Shown here piece after piece: positions 48,989 to 57,826 of a DNA stretch of 64,000 nt. The notes below the pieces were generated by a model. The model worked only from the letters and a program-made list of their open reading frames with translations, was not told the DNA's origin and ran no database searches. The translations under genes and the position numbers were made by a program. The stretch lies in the NCBI RefSeq assembly GCF_001693515.2, contig NZ_CP042968.1, forward strand, positions 1,550,001 through 1,614,000, given 5' to 3'. This stretch comes from Bradyrhizobium paxllaeri (GTDB taxonomy: Bacteria > Pseudomonadota > Alphaproteobacteria > Rhizobiales > Xanthobacteraceae). Positions within the stretch are counted from its first letter, which is position 1. The number at the start of each line of letters is the position of its first letter.

Positions 48989-50308
48989 ATGATGAACTAC
49001 GTGTCGGTGCCGCGCAGCCTGTTGCTGTCCGGCGCATTCTTGACTGCCTTCGCGCTGAATGCCGCGGCCCAACAGGCCGCCGATCCGCCGGCCGCCGCGC
49101 AGCAGCCCGCTACGCCACCGGCCGCGGCAGCGCCACCGCCGGCTGCGGTCTCGCCGGGGCTGCCTCCAGGCTCGCCGTTGATCGGCCGTCCCGCGGGCAA
49201 TGAAGCCGCCGCCAAGCTTGCGCCGAATGCGCCGCCGCCGATACCTGCGGCGCCGGATAAATTGCCGACGGCGAAGCTCAAGGTGCCGGCCGGTTTCAAC
49301 ATCGAGGTGTATGCCGCCGGCATGGCGAACGCCCGCTCGCTCGCGCTCGGCGACAAGGGCACGGTGTTCGTCGGCAGCCGCCTGGTCGACAAGGTCTATG
49401 CCATCGTCAACAAGGACGGCAAACGCGAAGTCAAGGTGCTGGCCTCCGGCCTCTATCGGCCGAACGGCCTCGCCTTCAAGGACGGCACGCTCTACATCGC
49501 CGAACTGTCCAAGGTCTCGAAGATCGAAAAGGTCGAGGACAACCTGGACAACCCGCCGAAGCCGACCGTGATCTTCGACAAGCTGCCGAAGGATGAAGCC
49601 CATGGCTGGAAGTTCATCGCCATCGGTCCCGACAACAAGCTCTACGTTCCGGTCGGGCAGCCCGGCAACAACGTGCTGAACGACGACGAGCATGGCCTCA
49701 TCAGGCGGATGAATCTCGACGGTTCGGGCGCGGAAGTCATCGCCCGCGGCGTTCGCAACACCGTCGGCTTCGACTGGCATCCGGAAACCAAGCAGCTCTA
49801 CTTCACCGATAACGGCCGCGACTGGATGTCGGAAGACGTGCCGGAGGACGAGCTCAACCGCATCACCAAGGTCGGCGAACATTTCGGCGCGCCGTTTTGC
49901 CTGCAGGGCAACATCGTCGATCCCGAATTCGGCTGGGGTAAATCCTGCAGCGAATACACCGCGCCGGTGGGTCTGCTGGGGCCGCATTCCGCGGCGCTTG
50001 GCATGCGCTTCTACACCGGAAGCATGTTCCCGAAGGCCTACAAGAACGCGGCCATCATCGCCCGGCACGGCTCCTGGAACCGCTCCAAGAAAGTGGGCGG
50101 CGATCTCGTGATGGCCAAGTTCAACAAGGACGGCACGATGAAGTCGATGGAGCCGTTCCTCACCGGCTTCCTGGAAGACAATAAATATATCGGCCGCCCG
50201 GTCGATGTGCTGCAGATGAAGGACGGCTCGCTCTTGGTCTCCGACGACTGGAACGGCGCCGTCTACCGCATCACCTACGGCAAACAGAAGGTGGCGGGGA
50301 AGTCGTAG
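48989..50308 (+). CDS. Exported sorbosone-dehydrogenase-type beta-propeller (putative PQQ sugar dehydrogenase)
   Basis: A 439-residue protein with a signal peptide ending near ALNAAAQ (residue 26), a Pro/Ala-rich linker (about 28-90), then a six-bladed beta-propeller of the glucose/sorbosone dehydrogenase family: [94 protein letters not shown] and [15 protein letters not shown]. Family members use PQQ, which fits the adjacent pqq operon, but binding is inferred. GGGAGAAC precedes the ATG. The next gene is a dihaem cytochrome c, a plausible electron acceptor in the periplasm. Confidence 0.85.
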   Translation: MMNYVSVPRSLLLSGAFLTAFALNAAAQQAADPPAAAQQPATPPAAAAPPPAAVSPGLPPGSPLIGRPAGNEAAAKLAPNAPPPIPAAPDKLPTAKLKVPAGFNIEVYAAGMANARSLALGDKGTVFVGSRLVDKVYAIVNKDGKREVKVLASGLYRPNGLAFKDGTLYIAELSKVSKIEKVEDNLDNPPKPTVIFDKLPKDEAHGWKFIAIGPDNKLYVPVGQPGNNVLNDDEHGLIRRMNLDGSGAEVIARGVRNTVGFDWHPETKQLYFTDNGRDWMSEDVPEDELNRITKVGEHFGAPFCLQGNIVDPEFGWGKSCSEYTAPVGLLGPHSAALGMRFYTGSMFPKAYKNAAIIARHGSWNRSKKVGGDLVMAKFNKDGTMKSMEPFLTGFLEDNKYIGRPVDVLQMKDGSLLVSDDWNGAVYRITYGKQKVAGKS

Positions 50309-50328
50309 TCGGAGCTAATCCACGACAT

Positions 50329-50418
50329 CGTCATGGCCGGGCTTGTCCCGGCCATCCACGTCTTCGGTGCTGTGACGCAGTCAAGACGTGGATGCCCGGC
50401 ACAAGGCCGGGCATGACG
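50329..50418. repeat. Palindromic repeat (CGTCATGGCCGGGC type)
   Basis: The 90-bp element starts CGTCATGGCCGGGCTTGTCC and ends with the approximate complement finishing CATGACG, with inner ACGTCTT/AAGACGT pairing. I recognise it as a frequent Bradyrhizobium intergenic element. It fills the gap between the dehydrogenase and the cytochrome c gene and could stabilise or terminate the first message. Confidence 0.8.
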
Positions 50419-50442
50419 AGCCATGTTGCAAAGTATTCATCA

Positions 50443-51009
50443 ATGCGAAAAAAAATCCTGGCCTTGGCGTTCGCCTCCATCGCCTTTTCCGCCAACGCCG
50501 AAACCATCGAACAGCGCATCGCGCCGTGCCTCGCCTGCCACGGCGAGAAGGGCCAGTCCGAAACCGAAAACACGCCCTCGCTCGGCGGTCAGCAGGCGCC
50601 TTATACGTTGATCCAGCTCTTCATGTTCCGCGAGAAGCTGCGCGTCTTCGAGCCGATGAACGAGATGGCAAAGGGGCTTACCGACGACGATCTTCGCCTG
50701 TTCTCGGACTTCATCGCCAAGATGCCGAAGCCCGAGGCGCCAGGGGAAAATGGCGATCCGGCGCGGATGCAGCGCGGCCAGGCGCTGGTACAACAGCACC
50801 GCTGCGACACCTGCCATAATCCTGATCTGTCGGGGAAGGAAAACGTCCCGCGCATCGCCAATCAGCGCGAGGACTATCTCGCCAAGACCCTTGCCGAGTA
50901 CAAGGACAACAGCCGCCACGGCTATGATGCCAGCATGGCCGACGTGATGGCCCCAATCTCGGTCGCGCAGATCGTCGATCTCGCCTATTACATCGCCCAT
51001 ATGCGCTAG
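50443..51009 (+). CDS. Dihaem cytochrome c (c4-like)
   Basis: A 188-residue periplasmic electron carrier. [20 protein letters not shown] is a signal peptide; the start at 50443 is preferred over 50392, which would run through the upstream repeat. Two haem-binding motifs, CLACH (about residue 32) and CDTCH (about 126), head two similar domains, each followed by a Met-containing segment ([23 protein letters not shown]) that may give the axial ligand. Its place after the putative PQQ dehydrogenase suggests it accepts electrons from it. Confidence 0.9.
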   Translation: MRKKILALAFASIAFSANAETIEQRIAPCLACHGEKGQSETENTPSLGGQQAPYTLIQLFMFREKLRVFEPMNEMAKGLTDDDLRLFSDFIAKMPKPEAPGENGDPARMQRGQALVQQHRCDTCHNPDLSGKENVPRIANQREDYLAKTLAEYKDNSRHGYDASMADVMAPISVAQIVDLAYYIAHMR

Positions 51010-51020
51010 CTTTGGTCAAC

Positions 51021-51042
51021 CTCGCCCCGCTTGCGGGGAGAG
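51021..51042. terminator. Hairpin after the cytochrome c gene
   Basis: CTCGCCCCGC-TT-GCGGGGAGAG forms a strong stem 12 nt after the cytochrome c stop codon. There is no T-run. The sequence is also of a type scattered in rhizobial genomes, so it may be a repeat that serves as terminator. Confidence 0.5.
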
Positions 51043-51122
51043 GGAGCGCGCCCTGCCATTTCCTCCCGCTGGCATTGCCCTGCGCCTGGCGCTACAAGGG
51101 CGGCAATCGGATGGAGTTTTGC

Positions 51123-52514
51123 ATGCAGGATCTCTGGCGTTTGTCGGCTGCGGAAATGGCCTCGCTGATCAGGTCGAAGAAAGTCTCGGCCAGGGAGGCG
51201 GCGACTGCCGCGCTGGCGCGGCTCGATGCGGTCAATCCCAAAATCAATGCCGTCGTCGACCATAGGCCCGAGGACGTTCTGGCTCAGGCTTCCGCCATTG
51301 ATGCCGCGATCGGGCGCGGCGAAGACACCGGCCCCCTCGGCGGCGTGCCCGTCACGGTGAAGGTCAATATCGACCAGGAGGGCTTTGCCACCACCAACGG
51401 GCTGAAACTGCAACGCGATACCATCGCAAAGAGCAACAGTCCGGTGATCGACAATCTACGCAAGGCCGGCGCCGTCATTCTCGGGCGTACCAATTGCCCG
51501 GCGTTCTCCTATCGCTGGTTCACCACCAACCTCATTCATGGCGATACCAAGAATCCGCGCGACCCCTCGATCACGCCGGGCGGTTCGTCCGGCGGTGCAG
51601 GGGCGGCGGTCGCGGCCGGCATCGGGCACATCGCGCACGGCACTGATATCGCGGGCTCGATCCGCTACCCGGCTTATGCCTGCGGCGTGCACGGCCTGCG
51701 GCCGACCATGGGACGCATTGCGGCGTTCAACGCGGCGCTGCCCGATCGTCCGATCGGGCCGCAGATCAGCGCCGTCTCCGGCCCGCTGGCCCGCACCATC
51801 GGCGATATCAGGATCGCGCTGACCGCGATGTCGGCGAAGGATTATCGCGATCCCTGGTGGGTGCCGGCGCCGCTGGACGGGCCGGCGATGCCCAAGCGCG
51901 TCGCGATGTGCCTAAACCCTGACGGCCTTGATCCCGTGCCCGAGGTGAGGGCCGCTGTTGCCGACGCCGGCAAGCGGCTGGAGCGTGCCGGATGGATCGT
52001 CGAGGAAATCGCGAATACGCCGCCGCTACGCGAGCCTGCCGATCTCCAGACAAAGCTCTGGCTCGGCGACGGCTATGAGGCGCAACTCGAAGCCGCCGAA
52101 CGCGAAGGCGACCCCGGCGCATTGGCCTGCCTGCGCGGCAACCGCGCAAAGGTGCATCCATTCGATCTGTCCAAGGTGCTGACGCGGCGCGCAACGCTGA
52201 CGCGCGAATGGCTGGCGTTCTTCGAAAACTATGCCGTGCTGCTGATGCCAGTATCGGGCGAATTGCCGTTCCCCGATCAGCTCGACTGCAAGGACGAGGC
52301 GTCGTTCGCGCGCGTCTGGCATGCGCAATTGCCGCAGATTGCCATTCCCTTCATGGGGCTTCCCGGGCTAACGGTCTCCACCGGGCTGGTGGGACGCATT
52401 CCCGTCGGCGTGCAGCTGGTTTCCGGGCGCTACCGCGAAGATCTCTGTCTCGCCGTGGGCGAGGCAGTCGAAGCCGGCGAAACGCCCGCGGCGGCGATCG
52501 ATCCGGCGGGCTGA
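51123..52514 (+). CDS. Amidase signature family protein
   Basis: A 463-residue amidase with the Ser-cisSer-Lys triad: Lys in GVPVTVKVNIDQEG (about 77-90), the cis-Ser in TPGGSSGGAGAAVAAG and the nucleophile Ser in GTDIAGSIRYPA. It hydrolyses amides; the substrate cannot be told from sequence. ATG 51123 (MQDLWRLSAAEMASLIRSKK) has GGAG 6 nt upstream and is preferred to ATG 51111. It begins a run of rightward genes (amidase, gpx, DUF3297, serA). Confidence 0.9.
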   Translation: MQDLWRLSAAEMASLIRSKKVSAREAATAALARLDAVNPKINAVVDHRPEDVLAQASAIDAAIGRGEDTGPLGGVPVTVKVNIDQEGFATTNGLKLQRDTIAKSNSPVIDNLRKAGAVILGRTNCPAFSYRWFTTNLIHGDTKNPRDPSITPGGSSGGAGAAVAAGIGHIAHGTDIAGSIRYPAYACGVHGLRPTMGRIAAFNAALPDRPIGPQISAVSGPLARTIGDIRIALTAMSAKDYRDPWWVPAPLDGPAMPKRVAMCLNPDGLDPVPEVRAAVADAGKRLERAGWIVEEIANTPPLREPADLQTKLWLGDGYEAQLEAAEREGDPGALACLRGNRAKVHPFDLSKVLTRRATLTREWLAFFENYAVLLMPVSGELPFPDQLDCKDEASFARVWHAQLPQIAIPFMGLPGLTVSTGLVGRIPVGVQLVSGRYREDLCLAVGEAVEAGETPAAAIDPAG

Positions 52515-52526
52515 ACAGAGAGGACC

Positions 52527-52999
<473 letters not shown>

Positions 53000-53003
<4 letters not shown>

Positions 53004-53269
53004 GCGAGACCAACAAAGCGATGAGCGACCAATTTCCCGACCGGCTTTCGGTCGATCCGAACAGCCCGTACTACAACGCCGAGATCCTCGCGCGCGATGT
53101 CGGCATTCGCTTCAAGGGCGTCGAGAAGACCAATGTCGAGGAATACTGCATCAGCGAAGGCTGGGTGCGCGTCACCGCCGGCAACGCCAAGGACCGTTAC
53201 GGCAACCCGCTGACCATCAAGGTGCACGGCCCGGTCGAGCCGTATTTCCGGGATAAGCCGAAGTCCTGA
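53000..53269 (+). CDS. DUF3297 family protein
   Basis: An 89-residue cytoplasmic protein of unknown function. The conserved core runs PDRLSVDPNSPYYNAEILAR, then VGIRFKGVEKTNVEEYCISEGW and a strand region KVHGPVEPYF. The GTG at 53000 overlaps the glutathione peroxidase stop (GTGA) and has GAGG 7 nt upstream; ATG 53021 (MSDQFPDRL) matches the usual family N terminus but has no ribosome-binding site. The overlap suggests translational coupling. Confidence 0.82.
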
Positions 53270-53283
53270 AGAGGTCTCTCGTT

Positions 53284-53367
53284 CGTCATTGCGAGCGAAG
53301 CGAAGCAATCCATATCTCGGCACAGGGAAAGATGGATTGCTTCGTCGCTTCGCTCCTCGCAATGACG
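53284..53367. repeat. Palindromic repeat (CGTCATTGCGAGCGAAGCGAA type)
   Basis: The 84-bp element begins CGTCATTGCGAGCGAAGCGA and ends with its approximate complement (CTCGCAATGACG), with AATCCAT/ATGGATT inside. I recognise it as one of the commonest Bradyrhizobium intergenic repeats. It separates the DUF3297 gene from serA and could act as a terminator. Confidence 0.85.
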
Positions 53368-53395
53368 GCATAATCTGAAGAAGGACGCTACGATC

Positions 53396-54655
53396 TTGGC
53401 CACCACGCTTCCCCAACTCTCGCTTGCAAAGGACAAGATCCGGGTCTTGCTCCTGGAAGGTGTCAACGACAGCGCCGCGCAGATGATCGAGGCTGCCGGC
53501 TACTCCAACATGACGCGCCTGTCCAAGGCGCTCGAGGGCGATGCGCTGAAGGAGGCCATCAAGGGCGTGCATCTGCTCGGCATCCGCTCGCGCACGCAAA
53601 TCACGCCGGATGTTCTCGACGCCGCGGACCGCCTGATCGCGGTCGGTTGTTTCAGTGTCGGCACCAACCAGGTGGACCTCGACGCCACGCGCCGGGCTGG
53701 CATTCCGGTGTTCAACGCGCCGTTCTCCAACACGCGGAGCGTGGCGGAACTCGTGATCGGCGAGATCGTCATCCTGCTGCGCCGGATCGTCGCGCGCTCG
53801 AATGCGGCCCATGAGGGGCGTTGGGACAAGTCGGCCAACGACAGCTACGAGGTGAGAGGCAAGACGCTCGGCATCATCGGTTACGGCAATATCGGTTCGC
53901 AGCTCTCCAACCTCGCCGAAGCGATGGGCATGCGGGTGATCTTTTATGATCACACCGACAGGCTTCGTCACGGCAACACCGAGCCGACCGCGAACCTGCA
54001 TGAACTCCTGGCGCAAAGCGACGTCGTGAGCCTGCATGTGCCGGAAACTCCCGCCACGCACGGCATGATCGGGCGCGAGGAGATCGCTGCGATCAAGCAC
54101 GGGGCGTATTTCATCAACAACAGCCGCGGCACGGTCGTGGACCTCGAGGCGCTCGCCGACGCGCTGCGCGAGAACAGGCTTCGCGGCGCCGCGGTCGATG
54201 TCTTTCCGGTCGAGCCGCGCTCGAACGCCGATCGCTTCGTCTCGCCGCTGCAGGGACTGGAGAACGTCATCCTGACGCCGCATATCGGCGGCTCGACCGA
54301 GGAGGCGCAGGAGCGCATCGGCGCCGAAGTCGCACGCAAGCTGGTCGATTACAGCGATTCCGGCTCGACCATGGGCGCCGTCAACTTCCCGCAGGTTCAA
54401 TTGCCGTCGCGGCCGTTAGGCACGCGTTTCATTCAGGTGCAGCGTAACCTGCCGGGCATGCTCGGACGTTTGAACGAAGTGCTGGCGCGCCATGCCGTCA
54501 ACATCGCCGCGCAATATTACGAGACCGCCCACGACGTCGGCTACGTGGTGCTTGATGTCGACGCGTCGGCCGCCGACGGCCAGCGCGTGCTCGCGGACAT
54601 AAGGGCGCTGGAAGGCACCATTCGGGCCCGGTTGCTCTATGAGTACAAGACTTGA
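53396..54655 (+). CDS. serA: D-3-phosphoglycerate dehydrogenase (SerA) with ACT domain
   Basis: First enzyme of serine biosynthesis, oxidising 3-phosphoglycerate with NAD+. The 419 residues follow the E. coli-type layout: substrate domain, NAD-binding domain with LGIIGYGNIGSQLSNLAEAMGM (about 162-183), catalytic Arg in NNSRGTVVDL, Glu and His in LTPHIGGSTEEAQ, then a C-terminal ACT domain (about 345-419, QRNLPGMLGRLNEVLARHAVNI) that normally mediates serine inhibition. The start appears to be TTG at 53396. Its 3' end is followed at once by a palindrome holding a group II intron. Confidence 0.93.
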   Translation: MATTLPQLSLAKDKIRVLLLEGVNDSAAQMIEAAGYSNMTRLSKALEGDALKEAIKGVHLLGIRSRTQITPDVLDAADRLIAVGCFSVGTNQVDLDATRRAGIPVFNAPFSNTRSVAELVIGEIVILLRRIVARSNAAHEGRWDKSANDSYEVRGKTLGIIGYGNIGSQLSNLAEAMGMRVIFYDHTDRLRHGNTEPTANLHELLAQSDVVSLHVPETPATHGMIGREEIAAIKHGAYFINNSRGTVVDLEALADALRENRLRGAAVDVFPVEPRSNADRFVSPLQGLENVILTPHIGGSTEEAQERIGAEVARKLVDYSDSGSTMGAVNFPQVQLPSRPLGTRFIQVQRNLPGMLGRLNEVLARHAVNIAAQYYETAHDVGYVVLDVDASAADGQRVLADIRALEGTIRARLLYEYKT

Positions 54656-54662
54656 AACAGAT

Positions 54663-55451
54663 CGTAGCCCGCATGAGCGCAGCGACATGCGGGGCCTCTC
54701 GCAAAGGCTCGAGTTTGGGAAAGAGTGGCCCCCGCATGTCGCTGTGTGCCCCGAAAGGGCGTGTATCACCAGTGGAGGAAGAATCCACCCAGATAGTTGT
54801 CGATAGGTCTGGTAGCTGACGAGCAGGGTGGCTGGGTAACTGGTCACACTGAAGCCTCGTGACAAAGGTCGCCTTGGGCGGTCGAGCAATCCAGCGGGCC
54901 GTAACGTGAGTGAAGCCTGAGCAGGCCTCGAAAGTGAAGATGCGGATGCCGACCCGCCAGCGATACGGGGAAGGCCGCACAGATGGGGAAGCAATCGACG
55001 CGCGCACCCGTCTGATCCGCCGGGGTAATGGGCACGGCACGGTGGAAAGGTGATGCAGGCAACGGGGGAGACCCGTTTGGGCGAGGGTGGCGGCCTCGAC
55101 GTCGCGAAAGGCGGCGGCCGGAACGGGAGTCGGACAGGGTCATAGTACTGATGAAACCGGGTAACTCCGGTGGAGGGAAGGACCCTGACTTCGGGCACGC
55201 CTTTCGAAGGAGCCGAGGAGTGGTGATTGGCGATAAGCCTGCAAACACCAGTTAGCTCCGGACGCTCCTGAGAAGGCTGTACGACAGAACGAAGGCTGAT
55301 CAGTCGTGTGTTCTGTCGTGAAGCCAGTCGGAAAGCCGGATGCCGGAAATCGGCACGTCCGGTTTGATGAGCGGGGAGAGGAAACGGAACGTTGCCGCAT
55401 GGCCCAAGTCACCGCGCCTCTCCTCGACTCTACGCGCTCATGCGGGCTACG
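54663..55451. repeat. Perfect 32-bp-arm palindrome, right arm split by an intron
   Basis: The left arm is 54663-54694. The right arm is in two pieces, 54730-54743 (14 nt) and 55434-55451 (18 nt), which when joined are the exact reverse complement of the left arm. The uninterrupted element would have 32-bp arms and a 35-nt loop. The left arm begins 7 nt after the serA stop codon (CGTAGCCCGCATGAGCGCAG), a sequence of the dispersed Bradyrhizobium type, and probably served as the serA terminator. Confidence 0.9.
54744..55433 (+). ncRNA. Group II intron without an internal ORF
   Basis: A 690-nt insertion with group II hallmarks. The 5' end is GTGTG (consensus GUGYG) and the 3' end is AC (consensus AY). 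A domain V-like hairpin lies at 55333-55365, with the catalytic triad AGC at 55334-55336 paired through a G.U wobble to the closing GTTT, and a GAAA terminal loop. Domain VI pairs GGGGAGAGG (55373-55381) with CCTCTCCTC (55417-55425) and leaves A55427 unpaired, 7 nt from the 3' end, as expected for the branch point. Domain IV is only a hairpin (ACGACAGAAC 55281-55290 with GTTCTGTCGT 55310-55319); no reverse transcriptase frame exists. AGCGAT at 54959-54964 can pair as EBS1 with IBS1 GTCGCT (54738-54743). The boundaries are fixed by the flanking palindrome. It would need a maturase in trans. Confidence 0.88.
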
Positions 55452-55486
55452 CAGGCGCAATATCGGCGATCGGATCAGTCGCCGGC

Positions 55487-56839
55487 CTACGACAGCCGCA
55501 TGTCGAGCAGCCGTCGCCCCTCGGTCTTCAGCAGCTTCTTTACCGCGCTCGAAGCTGCGATTTCGCCCTGGTTGGCGTAAGCCTCGTGGTTCTTCTCGAT
55601 GTCTTCGAGCCGGTAGAGGTAGTTGACCATGATGCCGGCGGATTCGCGCAGGCCCTTGGGCGAGAGATCGCCGAGCCAGTCGATCTTTTCCAGCCGCGCG
55701 CCGTTGCCGATGTGGAAGCGGGCGACCGAATCGACCAGCCGTCCTTTGGACGTGCGGGCTTTGAGGAAATAATGCGCCGCCAAGGGCTCGATCACGGTGC
55801 GCAGTTGCGCCGTCAGTTCCGCATCCTCGAACCAGTCCGGTCTGTCGAGAGCCTCCAGCAGCGTCCGCTCCTCGTCGCTGAGCGGAACGTCGTCGCCCTT
55901 TTTCAGCCACTGCATGAAGCCCGGCACCGGCGACAGCGTGATGAAGGTATCGAGCTTCGGCAATTCGCGCCGCAATTCCTCGGCCACCTGCTTGATCAGG
56001 AAGCTGCCGAAGGAAATGCCGCCGAGCCCCTTCTGCGTGTTCGAGATCGAATAGAACACGGCGGTGCGCGCGCGTTCGATCGGCACCGGCTGACGCTCGG
56101 CTGCGAGCAGCGGCGCGATCGCGGTCGGTATGGCCTCGGTCAGCGCGACCTCGACGAAGATCAGCGGTTCGTCGTTGAGCTGGGGATGGAAGAAGGCATA
56201 GCAGCGGCGATCGACCGGATCGATGCGGCGGCGTAAATCGTTCCAGTCGCGGATTTCGTGCACGGCCTCATAGCGAATGATCTGTTCCAGAATATTGGCC
56301 GGCGTCGACCAATCGATCCTGCGCAGCACGAGAAATCCCCTGTTGAACCAAGAAGACAATAGATGCACGACGTCGCGGTCGAGCGCGGCCAGATCCTTGT
56401 TGCCCTTCATCAGGGCAAGCAGGTCGGCGCGCATCGCCACCAGGTCGCTGGTGCCGCCGGGCGCGCGGTTGAGCCGGCGGATCAGCTCCTGACGCCGCGG
56501 CTCGGAAGCAAAGTGGAGATCGCTGGCGTCAGAATCGTTCGGGTGGCTGCGCCAGCTCTCGATCGCCTGCGACAACTTCTCGCGGTCGGGGCCGAAGTCG
56601 CGGGCCAGCGCTTCGAAGAAGGTGAGGCGATGGGCGGCGTCGAGGTCGTGGTAGCGATCGAGCACGTCGCGCGCCAGTGCGGTGGCGGACGCTTCGCCGC
56701 GGCCCGACAGCAAGGCCTCGCAGAGTTCAAGCAGTTCGGAGGAGTCCTGGCGGGCGACCGATGGATCGCCCCTGCGCAGCAGCGTACGGCTACGTTCTGA
56801 GATCGTTGCGAGAAGGTCGGAGAAAAAGGCGTTGGCCAT
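55487..56839 (-). CDS. Malonyl-CoA decarboxylase
   Basis: Decarboxylates malonyl-CoA to acetyl-CoA. The 450 residues match the MCD family: an N-terminal helical domain (about 1-160), then a GNAT-like catalytic domain with CYAFFHPQLNDEPLIFVEVALT (two blocks), FYSISNTQKGLGGISFGSFLIKQV and FITLSPVPGFMQWL, which holds the catalytic Ser/His region. ATG 56839 (MANAFFSDLLATISERSR) is chosen over a start at 56938. It lies 118 bp downstream of the leftward AraC gene. No malonate transporter or malonyl-CoA synthetase is adjacent, apart from a neighbouring MFS gene of unknown substrate. Confidence 0.93.
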   Translation of the reverse strand: MANAFFSDLLATISERSRTLLRRGDPSVARQDSSELLELCEALLSGRGEASATALARDVLDRYHDLDAAHRLTFFEALARDFGPDREKLSQAIESWRSHPNDSDASDLHFASEPRRQELIRRLNRAPGGTSDLVAMRADLLALMKGNKDLAALDRDVVHLLSSWFNRGFLVLRRIDWSTPANILEQIIRYEAVHEIRDWNDLRRRIDPVDRRCYAFFHPQLNDEPLIFVEVALTEAIPTAIAPLLAAERQPVPIERARTAVFYSISNTQKGLGGISFGSFLIKQVAEELRRELPKLDTFITLSPVPGFMQWLKKGDDVPLSDEERTLLEALDRPDWFEDAELTAQLRTVIEPLAAHYFLKARTSKGRLVDSVARFHIGNGARLEKIDWLGDLSPKGLRESAGIMVNYLYRLEDIEKNHEAYANQGEIAASSAVKKLLKTEGRRLLDMRLS

Positions 56840-56957
56840 GCGGTTAAGTCGAATCCAGTGAGGGTGCCGGAAACTTATACGGAATTTAGGGCGGTGCCGA
56901 TCACAATCAAGCGTATGGACTGTACAGAAATATGTCACGCCTCCGCAAAGGGATTAC

Positions 56958-57767
56958 TCACTCCTTGCCGGCGAATTCCGTCGGCGTCTTGCCGGTAACC
57001 TGCCGGAAGGCATGGGAAAACGCAGGCACGCTGGCATAGCCCAGATCCGCGGCGAGTTGCTTGACCGAGACTCCGGCCTCGGTCGACAGCTTCTCGATGG
57101 CGGCAGCAATCCGGGCCCGCTGGCACCAGCTCTTGAAGCTCAATTGCGTTTCCGCCGAGAACAGCCGCGACAGCGTCCGCGCCGAGGTGCCGACCTCGCG
57201 CGCCAGCGTTTCGATTTCATGGTCGCTGGTCACGTCCGCGAGCACGATGTCGGCGGCGCGCCGGCAGCGCGGCTCATGTGGGAGCGGGATGAAGGTGGCC
57301 GAATCCTCGGCCTGGTCGAGCTCCATCATGGCCAGCCGCAACAGAAGCTCCGTCCGCTCGCGGTCGCCGCGATCGTCGAACAGCGCGAGGATGGTCTGGT
57401 GCAGGAGCGGCGACACCCGCACCACGAATTCCGCATCGAGACTGTGGCTGCGCGCCTCGCGCTGCAGCCAGTCGATTTCGAAATACAGCGTCCGCATCTC
57501 GATGTCGGCGAGCACGTCGATCGCATGTTCTGATAGCGCCGGGACCCACACCGCCCGGTCCGGCGGCACCAGCCAGCGGCCTTTCGGCGTCGTCACCTGC
57601 ATCGTCCCCTTGGCCGCATAGACGAGCTGCGCCTCGCGGTGCATGTGGGTGTGGATCCGAAAACCCTTCTTGTAGCTGTTGGCGATCATGTGGATGCCGT
57701 CGCCGGTCGAGGTGAGGCGCCCGATAATGGCGGCAATTGGCTTTTCGGCGATATTCATTGGCGACAT
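56958..57767 (-). CDS. AraC-family regulator with cupin sensor domain
   Basis: A 269-residue regulator. The N-terminal cupin (about 30-110) contains IHTHMHREAQLVYAAKGTMQV and LVPPDRAVWVPALSEHAIDV. The C-terminal DNA-binding domain (about 170-265) has TLAREVGTSARTLSRLFSAE and QLAADLGYASVPAFSHAFRQVTGKTPTEF. It is divergent from an MFS transporter gene across 59 bp containing a direct repeat, so it probably controls that gene (inference). ATG 57767 or 57758 may be the start. Confidence 0.9.
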   Translation of the reverse strand: MSPMNIAEKPIAAIIGRLTSTGDGIHMIANSYKKGFRIHTHMHREAQLVYAAKGTMQVTTPKGRWLVPPDRAVWVPALSEHAIDVLADIEMRTLYFEIDWLQREARSHSLDAEFVVRVSPLLHQTILALFDDRGDRERTELLLRLAMMELDQAEDSATFIPLPHEPRCRRAADIVLADVTSDHEIETLAREVGTSARTLSRLFSAETQLSFKSWCQRARIAAAIEKLSTEAGVSVKQLAADLGYASVPAFSHAFRQVTGKTPTEFAGKE

Positions 57768-57771
57768 CCCG

Positions 57772-57805
57772 TCAGGACATCCCCGTATAACCTATTTCAG
57801 GACAT
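57772..57805. promoter_or_regulatory. Direct repeat TCAGGACAT between AraC and MFS genes
   Basis: TCAGGACAT occurs exactly at 57772-57780 and 57797-57805, 25 bp apart, within the 59-bp divergent promoter region. Tandem half-sites in direct orientation are typical of AraC-family operators. Confidence 0.5.
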
Positions 57806-57826
57806 TACGGGATTCGGGAATCGACC

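Noticed and set aside
54416..55251. Minus- and plus-strand frames of 60-260 codons within the intron
   Set aside because: They cross structured RNA and intron boundaries, show no reverse transcriptase motifs and have atypical composition.
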